NCBI GenBank assembly: GCA_034927775.1
Contig: JAYFPL010000148.1
Location: 1 to 22,531, forward strand
DNA from: IOR16 sp034927775
GTDB lineage: Bacteria > Bacillota > Clostridia > Peptostreptococcales > Anaerovoracaceae
Direction of reading: 5' to 3'
DNA: 22,531 nt
Shown here one piece after another: positions 7,868-14,082 of this stretch (position 1 is the first letter of the stretch; every line of letters begins with the position of its first letter). The notes beneath the pieces are model-generated. The model did not search any database. It was not told the origin of the DNA and saw nothing but the letters and a program-made list of their open reading frames with translations. Both the position numbers and the translations under genes were made by a program.

Positions 7868-7909
7868 GAGGCTGTCTCAAATGAAAATTGAGACAGCCTC
7901 TGATTTTTT
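7868..7909 (+). terminator. Terminator after the triple RidA gene
   Basis: GAGGCTGTCTCAA at 7868-7880 pairs perfectly over 13 bp with 7888-7900 around a 7-base loop, followed by TGATTTTTT. It lies 88 bp after the RidA stop. Confidence 0.85.
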
Positions 7910-8133
7910 AGTTTCCGGGCAAAAAAATGTGACCAAATTTTCAAGAGTGTTTTTAGAGATAGTACAGTGTAATAAGGACTATTTAGATACAGATTATTAT
8001 ATTGATGGACAAACCTTAAATAAACAAAATGAAGGGATTGATATCGATGAATAAGAAATTTATAATTAAGTTATACAAGGAAAGAGCGTATCTGTTATTA
8101 GTGACTGCCTTAATAGTTTGTATTAAACGATAA
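7905..8133 (+). pseudogene. Unrecognised gene remnant(s) between RidA terminator and GNAT gene
   Basis: After the terminator a reading frame stays open to a TAA at 8052-8054. It encodes about 50 residues of protein-like composition (for example FSRVFLEIVQ and DTDYYIDGQTLNKQ). Its only ATG, at 7881, lies inside the terminator loop with no ribosome binding site, so this looks like the tail of a lost gene. A 28-codon frame, 8047-8133 (starting MNKKFIIKLYKERAY, ending ICIKR-like in VCIKR), overlaps its last 8 bases, as coupled genes do. I do not recognise either. They could be chance open frames. The remaining bases up to 8252 show a short motif shared with 16954-16978 and the GNAT ribosome binding site. 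Confidence 0.25.
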
Positions 8134-8149
8134 ACCCGTATTGAAGATA

Positions 8150-8184
8150 TAGGGTGATTTTGAGGCTTAAGAATAGGCAGAAAA
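8150..8184 (+). repeat. Short motif shared with the region near 16954-17031
   Basis: GAGGCTTAAGAATAGGCAG at 8162-8180 resembles GGGGCTTAAAAACAGGCA at 16955-16972. ATAGGGTGAT, just before it at 8150-8159, recurs at about 17021-17031. Both places also hold a copy of the ~85-bp hairpin repeat within about 600 bases, so this may be part of a larger, eroded duplicated segment. Confidence 0.35.
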
Positions 8185-8252
8185 GTGTAATTTTTACCTG
8201 AAGATAATTAGAATGGAATAGCTGACTCGTTATATTTTGAAAGAAGGGGAAT

Positions 8253-8702
8253 ATGATAATTGAAAAGCTAAATTTTGAGAATCGTGAAAAAGCATTGGGG
8301 CTTGTATTGTCAGTTTTTATGCAGTATGAAGCCCCAGAGTATTCGGAGCAGGGAATAAAAACTTTTAAGGACTTTATTAAAAGTGAAGAATCTATAAACG
8401 GACTTGAATTATATGGCGCATTCAAAGGAGAAGAAATAGTAGGCGTGATCGCAACAAGGAATAATGGCAATCACATCTCTTTGTTTTTTGTATATGGGAA
8501 ATATCATAGGCAGGGAATTGGAAGAAAATTGTTTGAAACCGTTATCAAAGAAAGTACTGCACCAAAAATCACAGTTAATTCTTCACCGTATGCCGTTGAA
8601 GTTTATAAAAAATTAGGATTTGTTCCCGACAGTGAAGAGCAGCTTGCAGACGGTTTGAGATATATTCCTATGACATACATAAAACGAGTAAAACACATTT
8701 AA
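8253..8702 (+). CDS. GNAT-family N-acetyltransferase
   Basis: This 149-residue protein has the GNAT fold signature. Strand beta-4 (ISLFFVYGKYH) leads into motif A with the acetyl-CoA pyrophosphate loop QGIGRKL at residues 87-93. Motif B follows (ITVNSSPYAVEVYKKLGF), including the Tyr before the last strand that often acts as general acid. It should transfer an acetyl group from acetyl-CoA to an amine; the acceptor cannot be told from the sequence. Length and motif placement are normal for a single-domain member. AAGAAGGGGA at 8241-8250 serves as the ribosome binding site for ATG 8253. The gene stands alone, followed by a hairpin terminator inside a dispersed repeat. Confidence 0.88.
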   Translation: MIIEKLNFENREKALGLVLSVFMQYEAPEYSEQGIKTFKDFIKSEESINGLELYGAFKGEEIVGVIATRNNGNHISLFFVYGKYHRQGIGRKLFETVIKESTAPKITVNSSPYAVEVYKKLGFVPDSEEQLADGLRYIPMTYIKRVKHI

Positions 8703-8750
8703 GGAACTTCACGGCATCATTTTGTCTACTTCAGGCATGTGAGGTTATGT

Positions 8751-8835
8751 GCCTGTTACAAAGAGTCGATAAATAAAATAGAATAAAAATCAGCAAAAAG
8801 GCGTGAGTAAAAGTTGCTCACGTTTTTTATATCCA
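8751..8835 (+). repeat. Dispersed ~85-bp hairpin repeat, copy 1
   Basis: This stretch, from GCCTGTTACAAAG to TATATCCA, matches 16851-16936 over its whole length with only scattered differences. The central 30 bases (AATAAAATAGNATAAAAATC then AGCAAAAAGGCGTGAGT) are almost identical. It carries a terminator hairpin. Both copies lie just after a gene on the + strand, so the element may serve as a mobile or duplicated terminator. Confidence 0.8.
8802..8828 (+). terminator. Terminator after the GNAT gene, within repeat copy 1
   Basis: CGTGAGTAA at 8802-8810 pairs with TTGCTCACG at 8814-8822 (nine pairs with one G-U) around AAG, followed by six T. It is a good intrinsic terminator about 100 bp after the GNAT stop. 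Confidence 0.8.
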
Positions 8836-8899
8836 TAGTTAGGTCATCAAATCAAATGACATTTTTATTGACAATATGAATATAAGCTGGAGGTACAGG

Positions 8900-9502
8900 G
8901 TGAAAAAAAATATTACAAAAGAGCAAATTGTTGAAACGGCTCTTGAACTTATGCGGAATAAAAGTGACTTACGTGGGCTTAATTTTCGTGAAATAGCACG
9001 GACTTTGGGGTGCGCCCATACAAATTTATATAACTATTTTCCTTCATACAATGATTTGCTATGGGAAACACACGCCGTCATACAAAAGATTTTTATGGAT
9101 ATGCTTACAGAAAAACTAGATACAGCAAATACTGCTGAGCTGCGGTTTACCTATTTCTTTGAGGCCTTTGTCGAAATGTATATAAATAACAAAGGATGGT
9201 TTTGGCTGGCTTGGCATGAATATATCGATGGCGACCGTCCGCAGGGAGATATTGAAACGACAGAAGCGACTAACAAAATCCTGAATAAGCATATAGCCGA
9301 CATATGGAAAGATCTTTATGGAAAATATCCAAATGCAGATACGACAAAACGAGTTCTCCATAATACCCATTGCTACATTGTGGGGGAAATTTCAAATCAC
9401 CTTTTAGGGAGAGGTTTAATTGAGAATGAAACCGAGTTGAAGGTCTATATTACTCGTGAAGCCGTCAGTATGTTTAGGCTATGTCTTGCAAGCAGTGACT
9501 AA
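8900..9502 (+). CDS. TetR/AcrR-family transcriptional regulator
   Basis: This 200-residue regulator has an N-terminal TetR helix-turn-helix (residues 27-48: LNFREIARTLGCAHTNLYNYF) after the usual amphipathic first helix (ITKEQIVETALELM). An all-helical ligand-binding and dimerisation domain follows, with Trp-rich WFWLAWHEY near the middle. I chose GTG 8900 because GGAGG at 8889-8893 is six bases away; the upstream in-frame ATG at 8876 lacks a ribosome binding site. A HelD-type gene begins 35 bp after its stop on the same strand, so the two were probably co-transcribed. The ligand and operator are not evident: no clear palindrome stands in the ~60 bases before it. Confidence 0.88.
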   Translation: MKKNITKEQIVETALELMRNKSDLRGLNFREIARTLGCAHTNLYNYFPSYNDLLWETHAVIQKIFMDMLTEKLDTANTAELRFTYFFEAFVEMYINNKGWFWLAWHEYIDGDRPQGDIETTEATNKILNKHIADIWKDLYGKYPNADTTKRVLHNTHCYIVGEISNHLLGRGLIENETELKVYITREAVSMFRLCLASSD

Positions 9503-9537
9503 GAGATAGATTTCACAATTAGGAATGAGGTGTTTAC

Positions 9538-10575
9538 TTGGAAAACTATGAGCACGAATTAAATGTTGAACTTATCCATTACAACAAAATTCTTAGGGTG
9601 ATTCACGAACAATTGGATGATGCTAAAAAAGACAACGCCAAAAGCATAGAAGTCTTAAGGGAAACAAACCGAGATATGTGGGAGAATGCATCCCATTCCA
9701 CAGATGATTATGACGGAGCGATTCAACTAAGCCAGTTTTATCAACCACTTGCCAGAAATACATTTGCAGTAGAATCCAGCGAAAAAAAAATACAGTTACT
9801 TGAACGATTATTACAATCGGCCTATTTTGCCCGGATTGATTTTTCTTCTGGAGGTAAAGAACGGTACGAAAAAATGTACATTGGCAGAGGAACGCTATTT
9901 AACGATATAGAAAAAAGAATCATCATTTACGATTGGCGTTCTCCTATCGCCAGCCTGTTTTACCGCTTTGAAACCGGCGATGCCTATTATGACGCGCCGG
10001 ATGGCCGCATTGCCGGTGATATTGGGCTTAAACGGCAATATGAGATCAAAAATGGGGTTTTAGAGTATTTTTTTGATGCTGATGTTCAGATTGCAGATGA
10101 GTTTTTACGTAAAATGCTGTCAGGGAATACCTCTAACAAGATGAAGACCATTGTGGAAACCATCCAGAAAGATCAGGACATAGCTATTCGAGATATGAGC
10201 CACGACTTGCTTATGGTTCAGGGAATTGCGGGAAGTGGTAAAACTTCTATTGCTTTGCATCGTGTGGCTTACTTGAAATATCAGGGCCTCTCAAGTCAGC
10301 TAAAATCATCTGACATCATGATTCTATCCCCTAACACACTATTCGAGCAATATATTTCCAATGTTTTGCCGGAGCTGGGTGAGGATGAAGTGAAATCGGT
10401 TGTGTTTGATGATTTGGTGAGCAGTAGTTTACCAGATAAAACAGCATTCCAGTCTCGCTACAACCAGATTGAAATTGAAAAGCGTTTTGAAGTAACGATT
10501 CATGATGAAGATGTTCATACATTTCAGACGGTGAATGATGTGGTTAAATATGTGGATGCACTGATTGCAGAATAG
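9538..10575 (+). pseudogene. Truncated HelD-type (UvrD-like) helicase joined in frame to an acyl-carrier-protein-like tail
   Basis: HelD is a ~700-residue SF1 ATPase that frees stalled RNA polymerase. Here only its first ~310 residues remain: the N-terminal coiled-coil arm (residues 1-100), the YIGRGTL..YDWRSPIASLFYRF block (114-143) and Walker A GIAGSGKT (229-236), up to SVVFDDL (287-293). The later helicase motifs, including Walker B and the arginine fingers, are missing. From about residue 311 the sequence changes to EIEKRFEVTIHDEDV and FQTVNDVVKYVDAL, which looks like the last third of an acyl carrier protein (helices III-IV). The phosphopantetheine Ser motif DSL is absent. At the join the DNA reads ATTGAA twice in a row (10468-10479), as expected for recombination at a short homology. 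The TTG start has a GAGG ribosome binding site. It cannot work as a helicase; a dominant partial role is conceivable but I treat it as a chimeric pseudogene. Confidence 0.75.
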
Positions 10576-10585
10576 GAGGAGAAAA

Positions 10586-10888
10586 ATGAAAAAGGTTATT
10601 GTTGTTGAAGGTATGGATAATATGCCAATGGGCAGCGCTGTATCCCGTATTTTAGAGGGCGTTAGCAACGGTAACACCTCTTTCTCCTTCTCAAATTTAT
10701 ATTTGACAATCTTTAATAGTAGTGCTACCATAAATGTTGTTATACGACTGACGGAAGTGGAATTAACCACAGGAAGTATAGCATTTAGGAAGCCGACCGT
10801 CTGGGCAAATTGTCTGAGAGGTGGGCTATTTTTTATTAGTAGAAAAGTTGTGGAAAACAAGTCTTTTCTCAGATTATATGTATTTTAA
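10586..10888 (+). pseudogene. Remnant ORF, possibly beginning with a ketoacyl-synthase N-terminus
   Basis: ATG 10586 has a perfect AGGAGG at 10574-10579, 10 bp after the preceding stop, as in an intact operon. The first ~34 residues (MKKVIVVEGMDNMPMGSAV, then ILEGVSNGNTSFS) resemble the N-terminus of FabF-type beta-ketoacyl synthases (VVVTGMG..PxG..V...W..V.NGK). This follows the ACP-like tail in the order expected of a fatty-acid or polyketide cluster. From about 10680 the reading changes to a stretch I do not recognise (for example ELTTGSIAFRKPTVW), ending at 10888. No thiolase catalytic Cys or His motifs are present. The most likely reading is a fragment of a larger gene whose body was deleted, joined to unrelated DNA. 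The KAS assignment is tentative. Confidence 0.35.
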
Positions 10889-10890
10889 AT

Positions 10891-11011
10891 TGGCAGAGTA
10901 GATAATTGTGGGTCATGGACCCGGGAAACGGAGAGTTGTTCCCGGGAAGGAAATTTTTAATGCTAGTATAAGCGTGAAAAGTTGCCATGCAATTATCGCA
11001 TCTCGCTGCCA
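10891..11011 (+). promoter_or_regulatory. Tetrahydrofolate (THF-I) riboswitch ahead of folE
   Basis: P1 is TGGCAG (10891-10896) with CTGCCA (11006-11011). Inside it lie the conserved GAGTAGAT on the 5' side and GCATCTCGCT on the 3' side of the THF-I class. P2 is GATAATTG (10901-10908) with CAATTATC (10990-10997). A further GC-rich hairpin has CCCGGGAA (10920-10927) with TTCCCGGG (10939-10946). Gene context fits: THF-I riboswitches commonly precede folE in Clostridia. Binding of reduced folate should stabilise P1 and lower expression of the operon. No clear promoter hexamers can be assigned in the AT-rich stretch before it. Confidence 0.93.
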
Positions 11012-11040
11012 CATATTGGAGCAGTCCCTCCTTTATGTGG
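11009..11040 (+). promoter_or_regulatory. Antiterminator hairpin of the folE riboswitch
   Basis: CCACATA (11009-11015) pairs with TATGTGG (11034-11040), and GGAG (11018-11021) with CTCC (11028-11031). This hairpin needs the last three bases of riboswitch P1 and also the left arm of the terminator, so it is exclusive with both. That is the expected geometry of an OFF switch. Confidence 0.75.
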
Positions 11041-11069
11041 TATGGTTATGCCACTAAAGGAGGTTTTTT
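11027..11069 (+). terminator. Riboswitch-controlled intrinsic terminator
   Basis: CCTCCTTTA (11027-11035) pairs with TAAAGGAGG (11055-11063), extended inward by GTGG (11037-11040) with CCAC (11051-11054), and followed by six T. It stands 69 bases before folE and directly after the THF riboswitch. Confidence 0.88.
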
Positions 11070-11120
11070 ATGAAAAAAATTCAAACATTTCAAATCGTTC
11101 ATAAATTTATGAGTAATTAA
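11070..11120 (+). CDS. Possible 16-residue leader peptide ORF between riboswitch and folE
   Basis: ATG 11070 opens a 16-codon frame (MKKIQTFQIVHKFMSN) that ends 17 bases before folE. Its Shine-Dalgarno would be AAAGGAGG at 11056-11063, which is the right arm of the terminator hairpin, seven bases (TTTTTT plus spacing) from the ATG. The site is therefore free only when the antiterminator forms. Translation could couple to folE or guard the transcript. It may also be incidental, because a G-rich arm followed by T-run and ATG can occur by chance. Confidence 0.4.
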   Translation: MKKIQTFQIVHKFMSN

Positions 11121-11137
11121 TAGAAAGGGAAATAGCG

Positions 11138-11737
11138 ATGCCTATAGACAAAACTAAAATAGAAGAACATATACGAGGTATCTTGATTGCTTTAGGAGAA
11201 AATCCTGAACGTGAAGGCCTTCTAGAAACTCCTGCCCGTGTTGCCAAAATGTATGAAGAAAGATTTGAAGGAATCAATTACACAAATGATGGAATTGCAG
11301 CAATGTTTAATAAAACATTTACGGACGGTCTATCAAAATCCAAAGATGATAGCAACATTGTAATGGTAAAGGATATAGAAATCTTTAGCTATTGTGAACA
11401 CCATCTAGCTTTAATGTACAACATGAAGGTTACTGTAGCTTATATACCAAATAGTAAAATTTTAGGACTGAGCAAAATTGTAAGAATAGCTGATATGGTG
11501 AGTAAACGGCTACAGCTACAGGAACGAATTGGGTCCGATATTGCTGAAATTATGCAGAAGGTAGTGGGAGCTGAGGACGTTTCTGTTATCATCGAAGGTC
11601 AACATTCCTGCATGACTACCAGAGGCATTAAAAATGCTAATGCGGTTACAATGACGATAACTTCGCGTGGAAGATTTAACACCGATCAGAACATGATGGA
11701 TAAGCTTATAATGCTTTATAATAAAAAGCTATGTTAG
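11138..11737 (+). CDS. folE: GTP cyclohydrolase I
   Basis: FolE converts GTP to 7,8-dihydroneopterin triphosphate and formate, the first step of folate synthesis, in the cytoplasm as a homodecamer. The 199-residue protein has all key signatures: EGLLETPARVAKMYEE at 26-41, the zinc site Cys86 and His89 in FSYCEHHLALMY, LGLSKIVRI at 109-117, and HSCMTTRGI (156-164) supplying the third zinc ligand Cys158 and catalytic His. Length is normal. GAAAGGGA before ATG 11138 is the ribosome binding site. It is the first full gene of the folate operon and lies behind a THF riboswitch with terminator, so end-product feedback controls the whole operon. Confidence 0.97.
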   Translation: MPIDKTKIEEHIRGILIALGENPEREGLLETPARVAKMYEERFEGINYTNDGIAAMFNKTFTDGLSKSKDDSNIVMVKDIEIFSYCEHHLALMYNMKVTVAYIPNSKILGLSKIVRIADMVSKRLQLQERIGSDIAEIMQKVVGAEDVSVIIEGQHSCMTTRGIKNANAVTMTITSRGRFNTDQNMMDKLIMLYNKKLC

Positions 11738-11764
11738 GTAATCGATAAAAAAGGAGTTGTTTTA

Positions 11765-12244
11765 ATGGAAATTGTATATAAAATCCTTAAGCATCCGAAG
11801 TATATCAAGTATATGGAATTGAATGCAGAAGCTGAAAGAAATAGGCTGTTTTGCAAACATGATCTTCAACATGCTTTTGATGTGGCAAGAGTAGCATATA
11901 TAATGAGTTTGGAGAAAGATTTAACAATAGAAAAAGAGATTATATATGCCACTGCTCTTCTTCATGATATTGCAAAGTGGAAACAATACATGTATGGGGT
12001 GGATCATGCGTCGGAAGGTGCAATTCTGGCTAGAAAGATTCTTGAGGATATTGGTTTTGTTGTAAAAGATGTTGAAGAAATAATGGAGGCCATAAGCACT
12101 CACCGTAAAAAGGATATGCAGAAATCTATTCTGGGTGAAGTTCTATATGAAAGTGATAAGTTGTGCAGACCTTGTGTTTTTTGTAGAAGTATTGATCAAT
12201 GTAACCGGTTTACGGATGGAAAGAAGCCTGAGATTAAGTATTAG
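11765..12244 (+). CDS. HD-domain hydrolase in the folate operon
   Basis: This 159-residue protein belongs to the HD metal-dependent phosphohydrolase superfamily. The ligand pattern is His36 (QHAFDVARVA), His67-Asp68 (ALLHDIAKW), His81 and Asp131. A C-terminal cysteine cluster, C134-x2-C137-x2-C140-x5-C146, follows the domain and could bind a metal or be structural. AAGGAG precedes ATG 11765, 27 bp after folE; folP follows after 43 bp. The operon lacks any gene for dephosphorylation of dihydroneopterin triphosphate, done elsewhere by a Nudix enzyme (NudB/FolQ) and a phosphatase. An archaeal HD-type enzyme, MptB, acts on a related pterin cyclic phosphate. That makes a pterin phosphohydrolase role reasonable but unproven. 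The HD call is firm; substrate is inferred from context. Confidence 0.85.
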   Translation: MEIVYKILKHPKYIKYMELNAEAERNRLFCKHDLQHAFDVARVAYIMSLEKDLTIEKEIIYATALLHDIAKWKQYMYGVDHASEGAILARKILEDIGFVVKDVEEIMEAISTHRKKDMQKSILGEVLYESDKLCRPCVFCRSIDQCNRFTDGKKPEIKY

Positions 12245-12287
12245 GCACGTTTAACATAAATTTATAGCTATGTAAAGGAGAATCAAC

Positions 12288-13106
12288 ATGATAGACAAAC
12301 TAAACATAGAAAACAAAGTATGGGAATGGGGAAAAAAAACCTATATCATGGGCATATTGAATGTTACGCCCGATTCATTTTCTGACGGCGGAAGGTTTTT
12401 TGATATTGACTCTGCATTAAAGCATGCTACTCAAATGGTAGATGAAGGTGCCCATATTATTGATGTTGGAGGAGAAGCTACAAGGCCGGGTTTTGCTGTA
12501 CCTATATCAGCTGAGAAAGAGATTGAAAGAGTAATTCCCGTAATTCAAAGGCTTTCAAAAGAGATTGATGTACCAATATCAATTGATACATACAAAGCTA
12601 GAACAGCAGAGCTTGCAGTAAAAGCTGGGGCTCATATGATCAATGACATATGGGGTCTTAAAAAAGATCCTGAAATCGCTAGTGTAGCTGCTTCATGTAA
12701 AGTGCCTGTCTGTATTATGCATAACAAAGCTAATACCGAGTACGATAACTTAATGGAAGAGATCCTGTTTGATTTGGAGGAAAGCATTGAACTGGCAATA
12801 AAAGCAGGTATAAAGGATGAAAATATCATTTTAGATCCGGGAATAGGTTTTGGAAAGACTTGGGAACAGAATATAACGGTAATGAGGAATCTTGAGATGC
12901 TAAAGAAACTGGGATACCCCGTACTTCTTGGTGCATCAAGAAAAAACTTTATTGGCAAAACTCTGGGACTGGAAGTAAATGAACGACTGGAAGGCACCTT
13001 AGCAATTACGTCAATTGGCATTATAAAGGGTGTAGATATTGTAAGAGTACATGATGTACTGCAGAATGCAAGAGTAGCTGCAATGACAGACAAAATCGTG
13101 AGGTAA
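12288..13106 (+). CDS. folP: Dihydropteroate synthase
   Basis: FolP condenses p-aminobenzoate with 6-hydroxymethyl-7,8-dihydropterin pyrophosphate to give dihydropteroate; it is the sulfonamide target. The 272-residue TIM-barrel protein shows MGILNVTPDSFSDGG (21-35), DVGGEATRPG (59-68), SIDTYKA (98-104), MINDIWG (117-123), IMHN (143-146), DPGIGFGKT (183-191), LLGASRKNFIG (213-223) and the C-terminal VRVHDV (252-257). Both substrate loops are intact and the length is normal. AAAGGAG precedes ATG 12288. folB starts 6 bases after its stop. Confidence 0.97.
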   Translation: MIDKLNIENKVWEWGKKTYIMGILNVTPDSFSDGGRFFDIDSALKHATQMVDEGAHIIDVGGEATRPGFAVPISAEKEIERVIPVIQRLSKEIDVPISIDTYKARTAELAVKAGAHMINDIWGLKKDPEIASVAASCKVPVCIMHNKANTEYDNLMEEILFDLEESIELAIKAGIKDENIILDPGIGFGKTWEQNITVMRNLEMLKKLGYPVLLGASRKNFIGKTLGLEVNERLEGTLAITSIGIIKGVDIVRVHDVLQNARVAAMTDKIVR

Positions 13107-13112
13107 TTACAT

Positions 13113-13490
13113 ATGGATAAAATAATTATTAAGGATTTACAGGTTTACGCTTACCATGGAGTTGCTCCGGAAGAAAAAATCAATGGGCAGATGTTTTTGG
13201 CTTCCCTTAAAATTGGGGTTAGTTTGGAAAAACCAGCGGCAAGTGATGACGTAAATGATACACTGAGCTACGCTGACGTATGTAATGATATACAAATGGT
13301 TATACAGTCTAAAAATCATAATTTAATCGAATCTGTAGCTATGGATATAATAGGGTATCTTTTCAGAACATACACAAGTATTGCAGAAATAAACATTCTA
13401 TTGAAAAAGCCGTGGGCACCGATGGGTCATCATCTCAAGTATGCGGCTGTAGAGTTGGAACGTAAACGGGGTGATAAAAATGAGTGGTAA
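13113..13490 (+). CDS. folB: Dihydroneopterin aldolase
   Basis: FolB cleaves 7,8-dihydroneopterin to 6-hydroxymethyl-7,8-dihydropterin and glycolaldehyde. The 125-residue protein carries YAYHGVAPEE (12-21) with the conserved Glu, the LSYADV stretch with Tyr53 (51-56), NLIESVA with the pterin-binding Glu73 (70-76), and KKPWAPMG with catalytic Lys99 (98-105). The size matches the single-domain octameric enzyme. It lies 6 bases after folP and overlaps folK by 11 bases, so the three are translated as a unit. Confidence 0.95.
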   Translation: MDKIIIKDLQVYAYHGVAPEEKINGQMFLASLKIGVSLEKPAASDDVNDTLSYADVCNDIQMVIQSKNHNLIESVAMDIIGYLFRTYTSIAEINILLKKPWAPMGHHLKYAAVELERKRGDKNEW

Positions 13491-13956
13491 TGGCGTTACT
13501 GCTTATATCGCTTTAGGTTCAAATATTGGGAATAGAGAAGTAAATCTTAATCAAGCGGTCAAAATGCTTAATACTACTACGGGAATTAAGGTTACTAAAG
13601 TTTCTGGATACTTCGATACTGTTCCTGTGGGCTACACAGAGCAACCGAACTTTCTGAATGCGGTTGTAGAGATAGAAACATATCTTACGGCGTATGAGCT
13701 ACTGGATGTTTGTGGTGATATTGAGGGTAAATTAAAGAGAGAACGTATCATTCATTGGGGGCCGCGCACTATAGACTTAGATATTCTATTGTTTGGAAAT
13801 CTAGTTCTAGATGATGAATTATTAACTATTCCACATCCAAGAATGCATGAAAGAGAATTTGTTTTGGAACCTTTAAACGAAATAGCACCAAAAGTGATTC
13901 ATCCCCTATGTAACCAAAATATAAGAAAACTGTACAATGAAATCTTACGCAAATAA
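13480..13956 (+). CDS. folK: 6-hydroxymethyl-7,8-dihydropterin pyrophosphokinase (HPPK)
   Basis: FolK transfers pyrophosphate from ATP to hydroxymethyldihydropterin, giving the substrate of FolP. The 158-residue protein shows ALGSNIGNRE (11-20), the HPPK signature GPRTIDLDILLFG (94-106) with magnesium ligands Asp99 and Asp101, and PHPRMHEREFVLEPL (118-132). I chose ATG 13480 over GTG 13471: GGGGTG stands before it and homologues start near this Met. It overlaps the end of folB by 11 bases. No clear terminator follows in the 126 bases to the next gene, which hold a 10-bp palindrome ATTACGTAAT and a TTGACA at 14018-14023 without a good -10. Confidence 0.95.
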   Translation: MSGNGVTAYIALGSNIGNREVNLNQAVKMLNTTTGIKVTKVSGYFDTVPVGYTEQPNFLNAVVEIETYLTAYELLDVCGDIEGKLKRERIIHWGPRTIDLDILLFGNLVLDDELLTIPHPRMHEREFVLEPLNEIAPKVIHPLCNQNIRKLYNEILRK

Positions 13957-14082
13957 CACAATTACGTAATACTAAGAAGTTCAGAATAAAACTTGGACTC
14001 ATAATATTATTGTTCTTTTGACACATTGCGGTGGAAATTAAGAAAAAGAAATAAATAATAAAAAAATTAAGAGGATTAAATA

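Noticed and set aside
7868..7900. GAGGCTGTCTCAA inverted repeat considered as an insertion-sequence end
   Set aside because: Its two arms are only 7 bases apart and followed by a T-run after a gene end, which is an intrinsic terminator. No transposase is nearby.
8123..8470. Minus-strand 115-residue frame overlapping the GNAT gene
   Set aside because: No motif, and the + strand carries a well-supported acetyltransferase with a good ribosome binding site.
8868..8873. TTGACA before the TetR gene at 8900 as a -35 box
   Set aside because: A -10 at the right distance would fall inside the ribosome binding site, leaving no leader.
10429..10860. A 143-residue minus-strand frame across the HelD/ACP/KAS remnants
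   Set aside because: No ribosome binding site or recognised domain. Half of it is antisense to the HelD and ACP-like sequence, which have clear similarity on the + strand. I cannot exclude that its first part, opposite 10680-10860, is the true strand of the unidentified segment.
12632..13093. Minus-strand open frame inside folP
   Set aside because: Antisense shadow of a fully conserved dihydropteroate synthase; no start signals.
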